From: Apostichopus japonicus
Lineage: Eukaryota; Echinodermata; Holothuroidea; Aspidochirotida; Stichopodidae
Direction: 5' to 3'
DNA: 64,000 bases
NCBI RefSeq assembly: GCF_037975245.1
Contig: NC_092562.1
Span: forward strand, 24,169,554-24,233,553
This document shows positions 25,901 through 34,903 of the stretch, in pieces. Within the stretch, counting starts at the first letter, position 1; each line of letters starts with the position of its first letter. The notes beneath the pieces were generated by a model that saw only the letters and a program-made list of their open reading frames with translations, was not told where the DNA came from and ran no database searches. A program made the translations under genes and the position numbers.

Positions 25901-26587
25901 CTCAACACTGCAATTAGATCACCATGATTTTTCTCGCCCAGCAAAGCTCTGACGATTTCAGATAATTCTAAGAACAACTTGTTCATTTCCATTCCATCAA
26001 TTTCATCGTTAATCTCACAAATGTTCTCTACTATTTCTTTTCCTCGGTCCGAAACTTTTGCCATTATCTGTAACAAACCTAACCAATCTTCGGAATAAGA
26101 ACGGACATTCTCTCTGTTCAAGTATTTGTCTCCTAGACTTGAATAGTCAGAAATGAAAAAGCTATCTGACTAAAGATACTTCATAAGCCAGATCAGGAGA
26201 TCCAATGAAAATGACAATTGCTTGAATAGGCAGAGCAAACTGTGCTGTTCATCTTCTATAATTGCACTGTGTTTAGTACTACTTCTGCAAAACATTCTAT
26301 TCTCAAATATTTGATAAACATCTGTTTGTTCAAATCCTAACAGCTCTGGTGAATGATCAATGTATGTAGTACTACAATTTGAGGTCTTTGCCAAAATGTT
26401 CAAAGATGAATTCAAGTGTTTTAAAAGTATCTTGGTTGCATGTTGTCTGTGTTGGTCTTCCACTATTCCAATGAGTCGTTTCTCAATGATAAAGCTTAGG
26501 CCTTTGTAAATCTGTGTTGGCCATTGTGAGGTAACACTGTGTTCTCCTTTGATGTCTGCCATCTTGTAAGGTTGACAATTTTTTTTT
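11325..26587 (-). CDS. Unrecognised multi-exon gene, 5' part (helix-rich protein)
   Basis: Six minus-strand segments join by splice signals and mostly consistent phase: 26587-25809 (ATG at 26562), 22967-22889, 18016-17928, 15584-15504, 15030-14923 and 11661-11325. Phases run 1, 2, 1, then an unresolved step, then 0 and 0. One further exon between 17928 and 15584 is probably missing from my model because the phases 1 and 0 do not meet. The predicted protein (over 450 residues so far) is rich in leucine and amphipathic helices, with stretches such as [20 protein letters not shown] and [20 protein letters not shown]. That suggests a HEAT/ARM-like alpha-solenoid, but I do not recognise the family. 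There is no signal peptide or obvious catalytic motif. The 3' end was not found. It runs head-to-head with the Tie-like gene about 10.5 kb away. Confidence 0.6.
11700..12456. other. Intronic sequence, nothing recognised
   Basis: AT-rich sequence upstream (in gene sense) of the 11325-11661 exon. Short frames only. Confidence 0.4.
12457..12895. repeat. Tandem repeat, about 145-bp unit, three degenerate copies
   Basis: GGAAATAATAGT...CACTTAAGGTTTTTGG...CATCTGATGAAAGGAA...CATGTCCAAAAATAAATA recurs from about 12457, 12606 and 12754, the last copy diverging after 12850. It lies in an intron of the minus-strand gene. Confidence 0.75.
13433..13700 (+). mobile_element. tRNA-derived SINE
   Basis: The tRNA-like head has an A box (TTAGCTCAGTGG, preceded by an 11-bp duplicated GTGTTAGCTCA) and a B box (GGTTCGAGTC near 13495). 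GGAGTG and CACTCC could pair as an acceptor stem. A roughly 170-bp body follows, with the GACTTCGGTC/GCGGCTTTGATAAGCC hairpin-like stretch and a tail of ATACAT repeats (13670-13700). The body and tail argue for a SINE and not a functional tRNA gene. Confidence 0.7.
14155..14440. repeat. Tandem repeat, about 100-bp unit, three degenerate copies
   Basis: The pattern CAAT..TTCAAT..TCGTA..G(AG)...AATGGACAATG..GTGAGCAACTTTCTCATA...TGTTCCATAT recurs near 14158, 14251 and 14350. Confidence 0.65.
14646..14697. repeat. (AAT)n/(ATT)n self-complementary microsatellite
   Basis: AATAATAATAATAATAAAAA is followed directly by ATTATTATTATTATT, so the two halves can pair as a hairpin. Confidence 0.85.
14923..15030 (-). 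CDS. Exon of the unrecognised minus-strand gene
   Basis: Acceptor CTTTCTTTTAG, donor TGTGAG|GTAAAC. It is 108 nt, 36 codons, phase 0 to 0: [20 protein letters not shown]...AVKTLCE, an amphipathic helical pair. It joins in phase to both neighbours (15504-15584 and 11325-11661). Confidence 0.75.
15504..15584 (-). CDS. Probable exon of the unrecognised minus-strand gene
   Basis: Acceptor GACCTCTACAG (weak pyrimidine tract), donor TCTCAG|GTTAGT. It is 81 nt, phase 0 to 0: [20 protein letters not shown]... The same frame upstream holds stops. A second acceptor, TTTATTTCAG at about 15682, opens a protein-like stretch ([17 protein letters not shown]) in the right entry phase but meets TGA, so the exon structure here is uncertain. 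Confidence 0.45.
15733..15925. repeat. Tandem duplication, about 100-bp unit, two copies
   Basis: CTTCAAAGTTTCTGAGAAG...GTTGTCACTAATTAATGGAG...AACAGTAAAT.AGGAACTAA occurs at about 15735 and 15834, with small indels. Confidence 0.8.
16930..16974. repeat. (TA)n microsatellite
   Basis: About 22 TA dinucleotides, in intronic sequence of the minus-strand gene. Confidence 0.95.
17928..18016 (-). CDS. Exon of the unrecognised minus-strand gene
   Basis: Acceptor ATCTTTGCTTCAG, donor TTGGAG|GTATGA. It is 89 nt, entering in phase 2 and leaving in phase 1: (S)[20 protein letters not shown]...LVLIGG. The phase matches the exon at 22889-22967. Confidence 0.7.
18017..19477. other. Intronic sequence, no gene seen
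   Basis: AT-rich, with C-rich stretches near 18285-18330 that are G-rich on the minus strand. Open frames near 18536-18864 have no splice support. Confidence 0.4.
19478..19535 (+). other. G-rich tract, possible G-quadruplex
   Basis: GGAGGGGGAGGGGTGGGTGG is followed by AGGGGACGGG and further GGGG runs. At least four G runs of three or more lie within 30 bp. Folding is inferred from base content only. Confidence 0.6.
19840..20030 (+). mobile_element. tRNA-derived SINE fragment, copy 1
   Basis: It contains CACAAGATCCGGGGTTTCGATTCC (degenerate B box), then CTACCTTCGCCTGATGAGTCCCAA and GTGGAATTTTTCTGGTGTGT. The same blocks recur in order at 20208-20400, so the two are copies of one family. The A-box end is degraded here. 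Confidence 0.6.
20208..20400 (+). mobile_element. tRNA-derived SINE, copy 2
   Basis: A box TGGTCTAGTGG near 20217 and B box GGTTCAATTCC near 20260, then the same CGCCTGATGAGTCCCAA...GTGGAATTTTTCTGGTGTGT body as the copy 190 bp upstream. A tRNA-like head with a unique body identifies a SINE. Confidence 0.7.
20740..21260 (-). mobile_element. Retroelement 3' end, Penelope-like
   Basis: The minus-strand translation near 21240-21110 ends [19 protein letters not shown] before a stop. This fits the RE..WI..L.T..P.GLN tail of Penelope-type and related GIY-YIG-bearing reverse transcriptases. Purine-rich sequence and an [12 protein letters not shown]-like motif near 20760 follow. An in-frame TAG near 21228 and the short length show it is a relic. 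The exact clade is uncertain. Confidence 0.55.
21471..22580 (+). repeat. Three nearly identical 370-bp tandem units
   Basis: The units start AAAACATCGGAACAATGTAC at 21471, 21841 and 22211. I noticed only a few substitutions, in the third unit (ATATGACT for ATCTGACT, CTTTCT for CTCTCT). The period is exactly 370 bp. Confidence 0.95.
21500..22809 (+). mobile_element. TTAA-flanked MITE with internally triplicated 5' part
   Basis: It starts AGGATTGGTTCAG after TTAA (21496-21499) and ends CTGAACCAATCCT before TTAA (22810-22813). The 5' TIR recurs at 21870 and 22240 because of the 370-bp tandem units, while the 3' TIR is single. Without the expansion the element would be about 570 bp. The AGG start matches the other TTAA MITE family in this window. 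Confidence 0.8.
22889..22967 (-). CDS. Exon of the unrecognised minus-strand gene
   Basis: Acceptor CCTCATCCTCCTCAG, donor TTGCAG|GTACAA. It is 79 nt, entering in phase 1 and leaving in phase 2: (D)[20 protein letters not shown]... The phases match 25809 upstream and 18016 downstream. An acidic/leucine helical stretch. Confidence 0.75.
23031..23407. repeat. Tandem duplication, about 200-bp unit
   Basis: TGGAACTTATTTATTACAGC...AGTGTTATTTTGAAGCGTAC..GTACTGC...AGTAAGTAATATG occurs from about 23034 and from about 23231, with about 10% differences by eye. Confidence 0.8.
23655..23925. repeat. Array of CAGATA/TATCTG motifs, partly palindromic
   Basis: CCAGATAAACAGATTT, TATCTGGCCATGTAAAGCCAGATATAACTGGATA and close variants recur about every 60-80 bp in both orientations. 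It may be a degenerate foldback element. No target duplication was identified. Confidence 0.55.
23926..25060. other. Intronic sequence of the minus-strand gene, nothing recognised
   Basis: AT-rich, with short frames only. Confidence 0.4.
25065..25610 (+). repeat. Diverged interspersed repeat, partial tandem copies
   Basis: The block GAGATACC(A/G)TGTTTAC(A)AGCTGTTTTTGA...ATTAAGC(T/C)CCAG...ATTAATGAG begins near 25067, 25267 and 25583. A relative lies inverted in the Tie-like gene near 50166-50470 (TTGTAAACATGATATCTCCACAA). Class not recognised. Confidence 0.6.
25809..26587 (-). CDS. First coding exon of the unrecognised minus-strand gene, with in-frame TAG
   Basis: The acceptor CTTTCTTTTACAG (26590-26588) precedes 25 nt of leader and the start ATG at 26562 (context ACAAGATGG). 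The frame runs [20 protein letters not shown]... to LLIWLMKYL and TAG (26172-26170). It then stays open in the same frame through [18 protein letters not shown]...[20 protein letters not shown] to the donor GAGG|GTGAAT at 25809. The TAG is removed if 26179-26138 (GTATCT...TTCAAG, 42 nt) is an intron; otherwise it is a nonsense change or a sequence error. The upstream acceptor implies at least one non-coding 5' exon. Confidence 0.7.
26138..26179 (-). other. Candidate 42-nt intron spanning an in-frame TAG
   Basis: Read on the minus strand it begins GTATCTTTAG and ends GACTATTCAAG, with a pyrimidine-rich TTTTTCATTTCTGA stretch. Its length is a multiple of three and its removal keeps the frame (phase 2). 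The size is below the usual minimum for animal introns. Confidence 0.35.
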
Positions 26588-28336
26588 CTGTAAAAGAAAG
26601 AGACAGTCTAGGCAATCCATGGAGGTCCTCAGCTCATCCCCAAAGTTACATGCATAAATCCATAATAGCCAAATGAACAATTTTCTATGACCTTTGACCT
26701 CAGACTGTAAGAATCATATATACCACATAGGCACAACAGCATGTGCATATGCATACACTCTCTATTGACAAGTTTGAATTCCATTATGCTTACATTTAAC
26801 ATGAAGCTCTGATCAAGCTGTCATTTAAGATCACTCAAAACTGCCCCCAAAACATTTTTTTGTTTTCTGTGCAAGAAGAACCCCGTAAAAAGGCTTCTGA
26901 CTCTTCTAAATTTGCTAGCCCAATTTTCTCCTGGTTCTACAAAGTACAATGTCTCAAAGTTAAGACATTGTACTGTCTGTTATAATAATAAAAACATCAT
27001 GGACGTGGGATTGATGGTGTGATGCGGCATTGCAGTAAAATCCTCAGGTACGGTTCAGTAAATCCCCAGGTACCGTGCAGAAACTTTAAGTGTAACTGGC
27101 TACAGTAGATAGCTGAATATATTCATCGTGATTCACCAGGGTTTCCCGCATTCTAGGCCCAGTGCTTGCTGTTTACATACACCGCATGGCACTGAATGAT
27201 ACAAACTGTGATCAACTTGTTATCAAAATGACAAGGAAGCTGGTTTGAACAGGTGTCTTTTTATTATGATTAATATTTGAAATATTTCTATTAAGATATC
27301 AAGAAAAAGGTCTCTTTCAATAAAGTCGTTTGTAAACACAGCCAAAACTTTGACAAAATGTTTTTTTCCCCCAAAAACAAAAATAATGAGTCAAAGGTTC
27401 TTCCCAACTGATTACTACAGTAACTTGTATCTTATTGGATTGTCTGACTTTTGTGTGGGTGACCGTCTGATGTGCACGTGGCCGCTGTGTTTGCCAAGAC
27501 TACAGTTTAAATAAACTCCCTTGTGGTTGGAATGAAGTGGCAGTTGAGACCACTCTCGCTATATCATTCTCTCTACTTAGTATCAATATACTGTAGTGGG
27601 TAGTCTCCATATATCGATATATATAGTTGGTATTTAGCTGTTCGAAATATATCGTTTTGTTCGGTAAAGAATATCGGTGTGTACAGGTATATGCAGTAAT
27701 AGTTCCAGCATGTACAGTACTACCACAGGGCTTTGTGCCGTGTCTGCCATGGTTACTAACGGAATATAGGTTGTAGAACTTAAGGGAAACTAGGTGATTC
27801 TTATCATTGCTTAGTAGAACGAGAATGGACAGAGTGAAGAATATTTTTGCCTAAATATTGGCATAGAATTTGAACAAAACATCACTCAAATAAGTGTATT
27901 GATATTTAGTGGAATATATAGGCAAGTCAGCTTTATATTTAAGCTATGGTTCTATATTTTAATTGGTATTTTCTACTTATATTTTTTTCTATATTGTCAG
28001 AATATGATATCGTTGATATGACTACAATTGCAATACCAACTTTTATCGATAATATTGATATATTGTACTGACTTACCTTAATTTACACCACCATACCATC
28101 TTCCCTCCATCGCCCCCCCCCCCCACCACTAACACACTTTTCCTTTAAACTGAACAGATTTATGTCAATTTCCAAAAAAGTTCACATGCAAATTAATGAA
28201 TCAAAATCCATGGTTTGAATGCAACTTTTGCAAAATTTTGTTAGTATTCAGTTTACTTTTGTGGCAGATTTGGTACTAGACTTCCAGGCTGGTTTTGCAA
28301 GTCATCAGTTTTGTCTATACCGTCTTGCCTGGTAAC
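26588..28336. other. Intergenic/5' region of the minus-strand gene
   Basis: Low-complexity AT-rich sequence. A T-rich run precedes the 26587 acceptor and a C12 run lies near 28113. No TATA or CpG-rich promoter stands out. Confidence 0.4.
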
Positions 28337-28350
28337 TATCATGCCGTATC

Positions 28351-30514
28351 GGGCAGGTCCAAGCTATTGTATCCCTAGAAGCCAAATTTCAAACTTTACT
28401 GAAGCACCCTAAATGTGGTGTCATGTTAATGCTGAATTATTGAAGTTTCAGATTTTCATAATTTTTTTGCCTATTCGAACAATTACAGCCAGCTAATTTG
28501 CATAAATTCAAATTGCAGTGTGACGTACGGGACATTTGGAATCCTATTTCCCTGCCAGCAATATGAACTAATTGAATATAAGTTATGTGGGACATGATAC
28601 ACCCTTCCTTCCAATAATTTTGACATATTATGTTTGGGGGTTCATCAATTAAATATGCTAATTAGCTAGTGTCCAAATACTGATGTCCCGTACGTCACAA
28701 TTTTCAGCACTTTTTTTGAAGTTTTGATACGGAGGAACAATTTTTTTTGTGATATTCTATAAATTTCTAATTAAGAACATTGCTCAACAAAATCCATCCC
28801 CAAAAAATTGAAATAATTTTCACTGCAAATCTAATTATCAAATTTAAAAATGTGACGTACAGGACAAAATGTGACGAATGGGACATAGTGTGGTGGAAAC
28901 CCTGTATTTATACATAATAAACATGCATGGGCTCCAATGGGGAACTCTACTGGAAACCTTCCAATGCTTACAAGTTTATTTTGTTAAAAGCTGGTAGTTG
29001 CAACTTATAATCCCTGCATGCCTGAAGAGCACATCATGGCACCAAATAAACTATTGACTGATGACCACCAACAAACAGCCCAGGTGTTGTTCAATAAACT
29101 ATCGGGAAGTCAATTGTGTGTGTGTGTGGGATACAGAATCATCTACAATGCTATTCAACATTGACATTGAATGAGGACAACTTCAAGAATGTTGAGTTTG
29201 CATTTCAACATTTCGTAGGCCTATTGTGAAGTGTGACTATCATGACTGTGCAACAATGTTCTTGTGTCCTGAACTTAGATAGTAGACATTGAGATTTTTA
29301 GTTACAAGTGTAGAGTTTCACTTGCCCAATTTTTGCAGAGGACAATCACTCATGAGTTTGTTCAATAACCAGTATTAGGTCTAAAGAGTTTTCTTTGTTG
29401 TACTAGTTTCATAGATGGACATTACGTGGCATTACTGTGGACATTTTGGTATATTTTGAATGGGATGGATCATATTTCAACTTCAGGGTCATTAGTGGGG
29501 AGTATGATGCAGTGTTGTACAGTATATACCAAAACAGTTTTGCACCAAAACTTTGCATCTTGAATCATTTGTGGTCTAACAAAGCTAGAATTGATGTTTG
29601 ACTTTTGGTCTGGTAACCAGTATTATGTCTATAGAGTTTTCTTTGTTACAAGTTTCATAGATGGACATTACGTGGACGTTACTGTGGACATTTTGGTATG
29701 TTTTGAATGGGATGGATCATATTTCAACTTCAGGGTCAATAGTGGGGAGTATGATACAGTCTTGTACAGTATATATATACCAAAACAGTTTTGCACCAAA
29801 ACTTTGCATCTTGAATCATTTGTGGTCTAACAAAGCTAGAATTGATGTTATGAGTATTTGATATATGTGTAGAGTAGATTAATACTTTACGCATTCCATG
29901 TTTTATGTGGAATGATCTCACAAGTACAGTCACTGCTCTTTTACGTACCCCAGAAAGAAGGAAATATGGCATGAAATTACCAATGACATTGTTTTGGCAT
30001 ATCCAAATTAATGTTTTTATGTAGAAATCAGCTTGTTATGATATATTCAGGAATAAAAATATGAGTTTTCATAGTAAATTTGTATATGGACAAATTGTCC
30101 CGTACGTCATATGTCCCGTACGTCACAGGACAATTTTCATTTGTGTAACCACTGTACTGGAATGGCTTCATATTTTTTTCTATATATGTTATAGCTTAGC
30201 CCTTGGGAGGTTAGGCTATTCACTAGTTATAACAGCTTGATCACTGCCCTCCTGATTTCAGAGGGGTTTCAGCTTTGCTCTTTAGTAAAAAAAAAAAAAT
30301 TCTCTGGTCCCGTACGTCACACTGTACATAAATTAAGATGGGACCTAATTAAAGCAAGTGTAGGAAATCTTCATGAGTTTGTAGTAAAGTAGCAGCAATA
30401 AAATATATGAAAACCTGAAAAAGTTTCTGGAAAATAGATTTTTTATAACTTTTAGACACATTTAAGTCTCTGAAATGTCCCGTACGTCACAGTGCAAATA
30501 GCTTGGACCTGCCC
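28351..30514. mobile_element. 2.16-kb TIR element carrying repeated TGTCCCGTACGTCAC motif
   Basis: The termini are GGGCAGGTCCAAGCTATT at 28351 and its reverse complement ending 30514: 18-bp perfect TIRs, flanked by TATC on both sides (28347-28350 and 30515-30518). Inside, the 15-mer TGTCCCGTACGTCAC or a close variant occurs at 28520, 28684, 28852, 28871 (degenerate), 30096, 30112, 30306 and 30476. Three of the four left-hand copies are inverted relative to the right-hand ones. No coding frame is evident. A 248-bp tandem duplication lies in the middle. Non-autonomous by inference; superfamily unassigned. Confidence 0.75.
29367..29850 (+). repeat. Tandem duplication, 248-bp unit, inside the motif-array element
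   Basis: AACCAGTATTA.GTCTA.AGAGTTTTCTTTGTT...CAAAGCTAGAATTGATGTT occurs at 29367 and 29615. Small open frames here are repeat-derived. Confidence 0.9.
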
Positions 30515-31416
30515 TATCATGCCTGGTCGCTGCAAAATGCAGTCAATTTTTCCAAAGCATATTTTCTTCCAACCTTAGGCCTAGGCCAAAAGCATAAATG
30601 CATATTTCAATTACAGAACCCGGAAATTTTAAATACTTCTCTGACCTGCTTTAACAGGTTTTCATCTTCATTTTTTTTTCTTCTGAATTAAATTTGTAGT
30701 ATCTATCCTATCGTAGCGTTAGGTTACTTATGACCCAGCGGCCTAGGCTATGCCAAATTTATTACTGGGACTTTGATTAATCTAGCATGGGTACACACAC
30801 ATTTACACGGTCCTAGTTGTGCGAAAAAAGGAAAACACTCAAACTACATTCGATTTACTGTTAAGAAAAATCACAGGTAACCGTAAATTAGGCTAATTAT
30901 TGGCCTGGAATAGATCGCAAATATTATACCTTCAGCTGACTATTTGGAAAAACTACTGATTCACTTTCTGTTTGCACCACCACCCGTACGTTTCTGATGG
31001 CTGGGTGTAGTAAGCTAATAGTACTACCTATACCGATAATCTTGGACCACAAAGTATTTAGGTTACCTAGTAAGTTGCTATAGCCATGTGGTAAATAAGG
31101 CAACGATGAATTGGAGTAATGGTAACTAGAAATATTGTTTCGATAGGTGATAAAGGCGAGGAGATGGATAGGGCGGCGGGGGGGGGGGGGGGGATTTGTT
31201 CGGAAGATAATATTATGAGTACTTATTTTAAATCTCATTTCGTTGGTTTGTTAGAAGGAAGGAGGGAAAGAAAGTTTGCATTTGTCTAGGTCCTAGCTAC
31301 AGTACGATGGTGGAAACATGAAAGTGCTATTTGTCGGAGTTTCATGCAATTTCGAAAGATCAGAAGTTAATTAAACTTGTTTATTGAAGAGATAGGAATA
31401 TAGACCGAGGGCCGAT
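30515..31416. other. Intergenic sequence
   Basis: No gene recognised. G17-type run near 31176-31192. Confidence 0.4.
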
Positions 31417-31498
31417 GATGGAGGAGGAGGAGGAGGAGGAGGAGGAGGAGGAGGAGGAGGAGGAGGAGGAGGAGGAGGAGGAGGAGGAGGAGGAGGAG
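31417..31498 (+). repeat. (GGA)n microsatellite
   Basis: About 26 uninterrupted GGA triplets; the complementary strand is (TCC)n. Confidence 0.98.
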
Positions 31499-32591
31499 AT
31501 AAGATTAAGTTTTTTTTAAGCAGTGGAAGCAGTTCTTCGTTATTTTGGGTTTGCTAATGATATTCCACAGGTACCGAAATGTCGGCACACAAAATGTAGT
31601 TAATGACCTTGACTATAGATATTGTCCCGTTTCATTTAAAATAATGAAGGAAAAGAACGACATTCTGATTTGTTTTCTTAATTGGGACGGGATGAATTAG
31701 CACGGGAGACGAAATGCTATGAATTAAAATATTTTCATTTTTTATGTTTCCAAGAAAATTCCATATCATTAGCCTGTAATTTATTCCAATATTTTCACCA
31801 TGATGCAGTATTTAATTAAAGCAAAACTCATTGGATATTGACATGCCGAAGGGGCACTCTTAAAAGCCTTGTCCCTAGGCCCCACCAAGTTAATTCTGGC
31901 GAAATGGTGTAACTTGAACGGGTGTAAACGTAAGAGGAATTCGGGAGGGGTGGGAGTGCGGTCCACTTTCTAACCTCTCCAATGCACCCGAATGTTGCAA
32001 AATGTCATTGGATCAGGTAGTCGTCTTGTGATCGTAACAATCTTTTACAGATCGTTAGAGAAACAAATCTCAGCTTGAAAAAGTCAGAAATCGAAAAATT
32101 TGCCAGAATTTGTTGCGATCAGTGGGTGAGCAAGATTCGTTTTTGCATGCATTAATGTGCACGTCATTTGTGCTGTGAAGGTAAGTTACCCTTGCTTATC
32201 CCCCCCCCCCCCGGGCGCGAATATTTTTTTCCCAAACTGAAATGACGCTGAAATTATTTCCTCGATTCTGATTGGCTCTCAGCGAGCCAATAGGTTTCCG
32301 TATAAGTTTCCGTACGGATAGGTTATAAGGATATATACAACCATGGTCTGTTTTACCTCCATGATACAACTAGTTAAAGGTGGGATCGCTCGTAATTTCC
32401 TCGTAAATTCTGTCCTTCACGCCACCCGATTCAAAAATAATATCAATACTACCCTCTACCGGTTCGTCGCTGTTGTCTCGTAATATCTTAGCAATCCCGT
32501 ATTTACGGCTAGTAAGCAATAAACGGGTTTGGTTACCTGAAGCGGTGGCCTTGGCGAAATTCCTGCATAGATTCTTGCAATTGTCTGTGGC
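31499..32591. other. Intergenic sequence
   Basis: No gene recognised. Near 32270 ATTGGCTC and GAGCCAAT form an inverted CCAAT-box pair with TATAAGGATATA about 60 bp on, which might be promoter-like, but no transcript follows that I can support. C12 run near 32201. Confidence 0.35.
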
Positions 32592-33190
32592 AGTGTCAGC
32601 AGTGGCGTAGCTAGGATTTTTTTAGTGGGGGGGGGGGCCATGGGGGGCTGTTCTTTCTTGTGGGGGGCCGGAGGTTACTATCTAAGCGGAGCGCCACCTT
32701 GGTTGGCGCGGAGCGTACAGAGAAAATTTGAGATTTCAGCACCCCCCAGATCGCAGGAGATGGCACCTGTGAGGCAAAATAGCAACCAAAAAGATGTGCA
32801 ACTTTGGTGACAGTAACGCAAAAAAAGTTTTTTCTCTTTCATGCTGACTGGCCTTGCCAACTCAGCCAGACTTTTAACTTGAGGGAAGTTGGCATCATTT
32901 GTCGTTTCAAGGTGTCAAGGCCTTTCTCCCAACTCAAACCCCTGTGGGCTACCGGTAGGCTTGCAGGATATGCCCACATGTTGACTTAAATAGCATTAGA
33001 GGAAGGGGATGGAAGACTAACACGCATCGATGTTTCGGTAATGGTCCACATTGGTGGCTCGGTGCTTATTAGGCCATTTATTGGGTTTCTTGAGGCAGCT
33101 GTCATCAGAATCTGGGTTTTTGTGCCAATCGATGACCGATAACATGTATTGGTACTGTATGTAAATTTCTTCTTCATATATCTAGCAACA

Positions 33191-33425
33191 CTCTAAAAAC
33201 AAATGAGTGGATTTCATTCCATTGGAGTGATCACTCGGCGCACTTCAAATTAAGAGTGAAATTTAACTCTATTGGAGTTAACCCTCACTCCTAATATGAG
33301 TGAATATAACTCTATTAGGAGTTAAGATTTACTCCAATGGAGTGGAAATTCACTCTTATACCGGAATATGCTCAGTGATCACTCCCATGGAGTGAAATTC
33401 AACTATGTTTTTATCAGTACAGTGC
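33191..33425. mobile_element. Small foldback element with ACTCCAATGGAGT palindromes
   Basis: Left end CACTCTAAAAACAAATGAGT...CCATTGGAGTGATCACTC; right end read inverted CACTGTACTGATAAAAACAT...CCATGGGAGTGATCACTG. Between them the motifs ATTGGAGT/ACTCCAAT and GGAGT/ACTCC alternate. Imperfect TIRs of about 45 bp. Lies within the 32600-34865 element. Confidence 0.65.
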
Positions 33426-33690
33426 ATATCATCATAGACGTACGTACGTACTACGTACGTTCGTATATCAGACGCACTCGATACCTACGATACGATACGG
33501 TCCTGGAGAAACAATTTCCACTCATCTTTTTTTAAGGCGATACAGTAGTGAGTAGTGAACAGACACAGCCGCATGTTTGCAGGAATTTCAGAATTCCCAA
33601 TATTTTATATCTCTACCAGTAGTGGAAAATCATGTTTCGACAGTTTCGTGGCAATAAAAAAGTTGTTTTGTGGAATATTCAATGACATAT

Positions 33691-34410
33691 CAGGGGCGGA
33701 TGCAGGATTTGTGACAGGGGGGGGGGTATGACTGGTCCAGCCGCGCCTGAACGTAAGACTATCTAAGCGGAGCGCCATCATCGGTTGGCGCGGAGCGTAC
33801 AAGAAAATTTTTGGCTTTACAAACCCCCAGATGGCCGGAAACGGCACTTCCCGAGTATTCTAAGCTGCATGTACCTCAGCATGAAAATATGGATCTCATG
33901 TCTGCAATTTTTCAATTGATGAGAAAAAAACAATCTATGAAATATGGTATTACATATCAGATGAGTTGAGATGATACAAAAATCATAATGCCTTTAGCCC
34001 CCAATCCCCTCCCGTTCCGTCACCACTGTTTGATGCAGGGCCGGATCCAGGATTCTGGAAGGGTGAGGGGTTTGCTCATGAAAAATTTGTTAGCGCATCC
34101 TAGCAGCCTACTGCTCTGTAACCTCACCGCCCAAGAAAAATCGAACACCACCTCAATTTTGAAACTTTTCGGTCTGAAAATTGAGATTTTTAGGCATTTT
34201 TGGCACGTGTAGCACGCGTGCACACTATAGTTCATTTGACGGAAAAGACACACCTGGATGACTTGTGAGGATAACCGCTTTTCTGACGTCCTACATGTTT
34301 AAAATTGGCGTTTAATTTAATTATTTTTTCTCTCTCTTTTTTTTCTCTTTTTTTTTGGGCCAAGAGCAGGGGGGGTCCGGACCCCCTGGACCCCCCTGGA
34401 TCCGCGCCTG
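33691..34410. mobile_element. Nested fragment(s) with CAGGGGCGGAT/GGATCCGCGCCTG termini
   Basis: CAGGGGCGGATGCAGG at 33691 faces CCTGGATCCGCGCCTG ending 34410. A second start-like sequence, CAGGGCCGGATCCAGG, is at 34036. G/C homopolymers next to the termini are typical of these repeats. Only CATAT is shared at the flanks, so limits are not proven. Confidence 0.5.
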
Positions 34411-34875
34411 CATATATTCATTTGACTCGAGGCAATATATGAATACCTGATACCTCGGCTCAGTACAAACGGAGCCAATCTTTTGATAGATTGTTGCGCT
34501 AGGTGGAAGCACTTGAACATATATATTTTCAGCAGATATCGATATCGCGCAGCACAACAAGGTTCGTGGTATATGGTCGCAATTGTCTCATCGACCATTG
34601 TCATGCCATGCTGTGTGACCATTCTCATGATTACTACAGATATTGTATTTTCTTATTCTGCCAGATGCAGACGAGAAAATTGTGTAACTCTATTTCCCAA
34701 ATTATTGAACAAAAAATATTAGTGAATCGCACTTATTTTTTTATTATTATTATTATTTTTTACAACATTTTTTTTACCCCATTCCCAGTGGGGGGGCCAG
34801 TGGGGGGGCCAGCCGATTTCATGGGGGGGCCTCGGCCCCCCAGGCCCCCCGTAGCTACGCCACTGAGTGTCAGTA

Positions 34876-34903
34876 CAGGGAGTTGTTATGGAACAACTCC
34901 CTG
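34876..34903. other. Perfect 12-bp hairpin
   Basis: CAGGGAGTTGTT, ATGG loop, AACAACTCCCTG. It lies just outside the target duplication of the preceding element. No T run follows, so no terminator function is implied. Confidence 0.85.

Larger units (their letters stand above)
32600..34865. mobile_element. 2.27-kb composite hAT-like element with 8-bp target duplication
   Basis: It starts CAGTGGCGTAGCTAGG at 32600 and ends CCGTAGCTACGCCACTG at 34865, flanked by AGTGTCAG (32592-32599 and 34866-34873). The GCGGAGCGCCACC...GGTTGGCGCGGAGCGTAC block at 32688-32730 recurs at 33769-33815 and is related to the MITEs at 9654-9720 and 55790-55850. It contains at least two nested pieces (33191-33425, and GGCGGATCC-type termini at 33691, 34036 and 34410). 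No transposase frame. The superfamily is inferred from TIR start and duplication length. Confidence 0.8.

Noticed and set aside
28337-28345. 9-bp direct repeat TATCATGCC as the target duplication of the 28.3-kb element (also at 30515)
   Set aside because: The left copy is separated from the TIR by GTATC, whereas TATC directly abuts both TIRs; the 4-bp reading is simpler.
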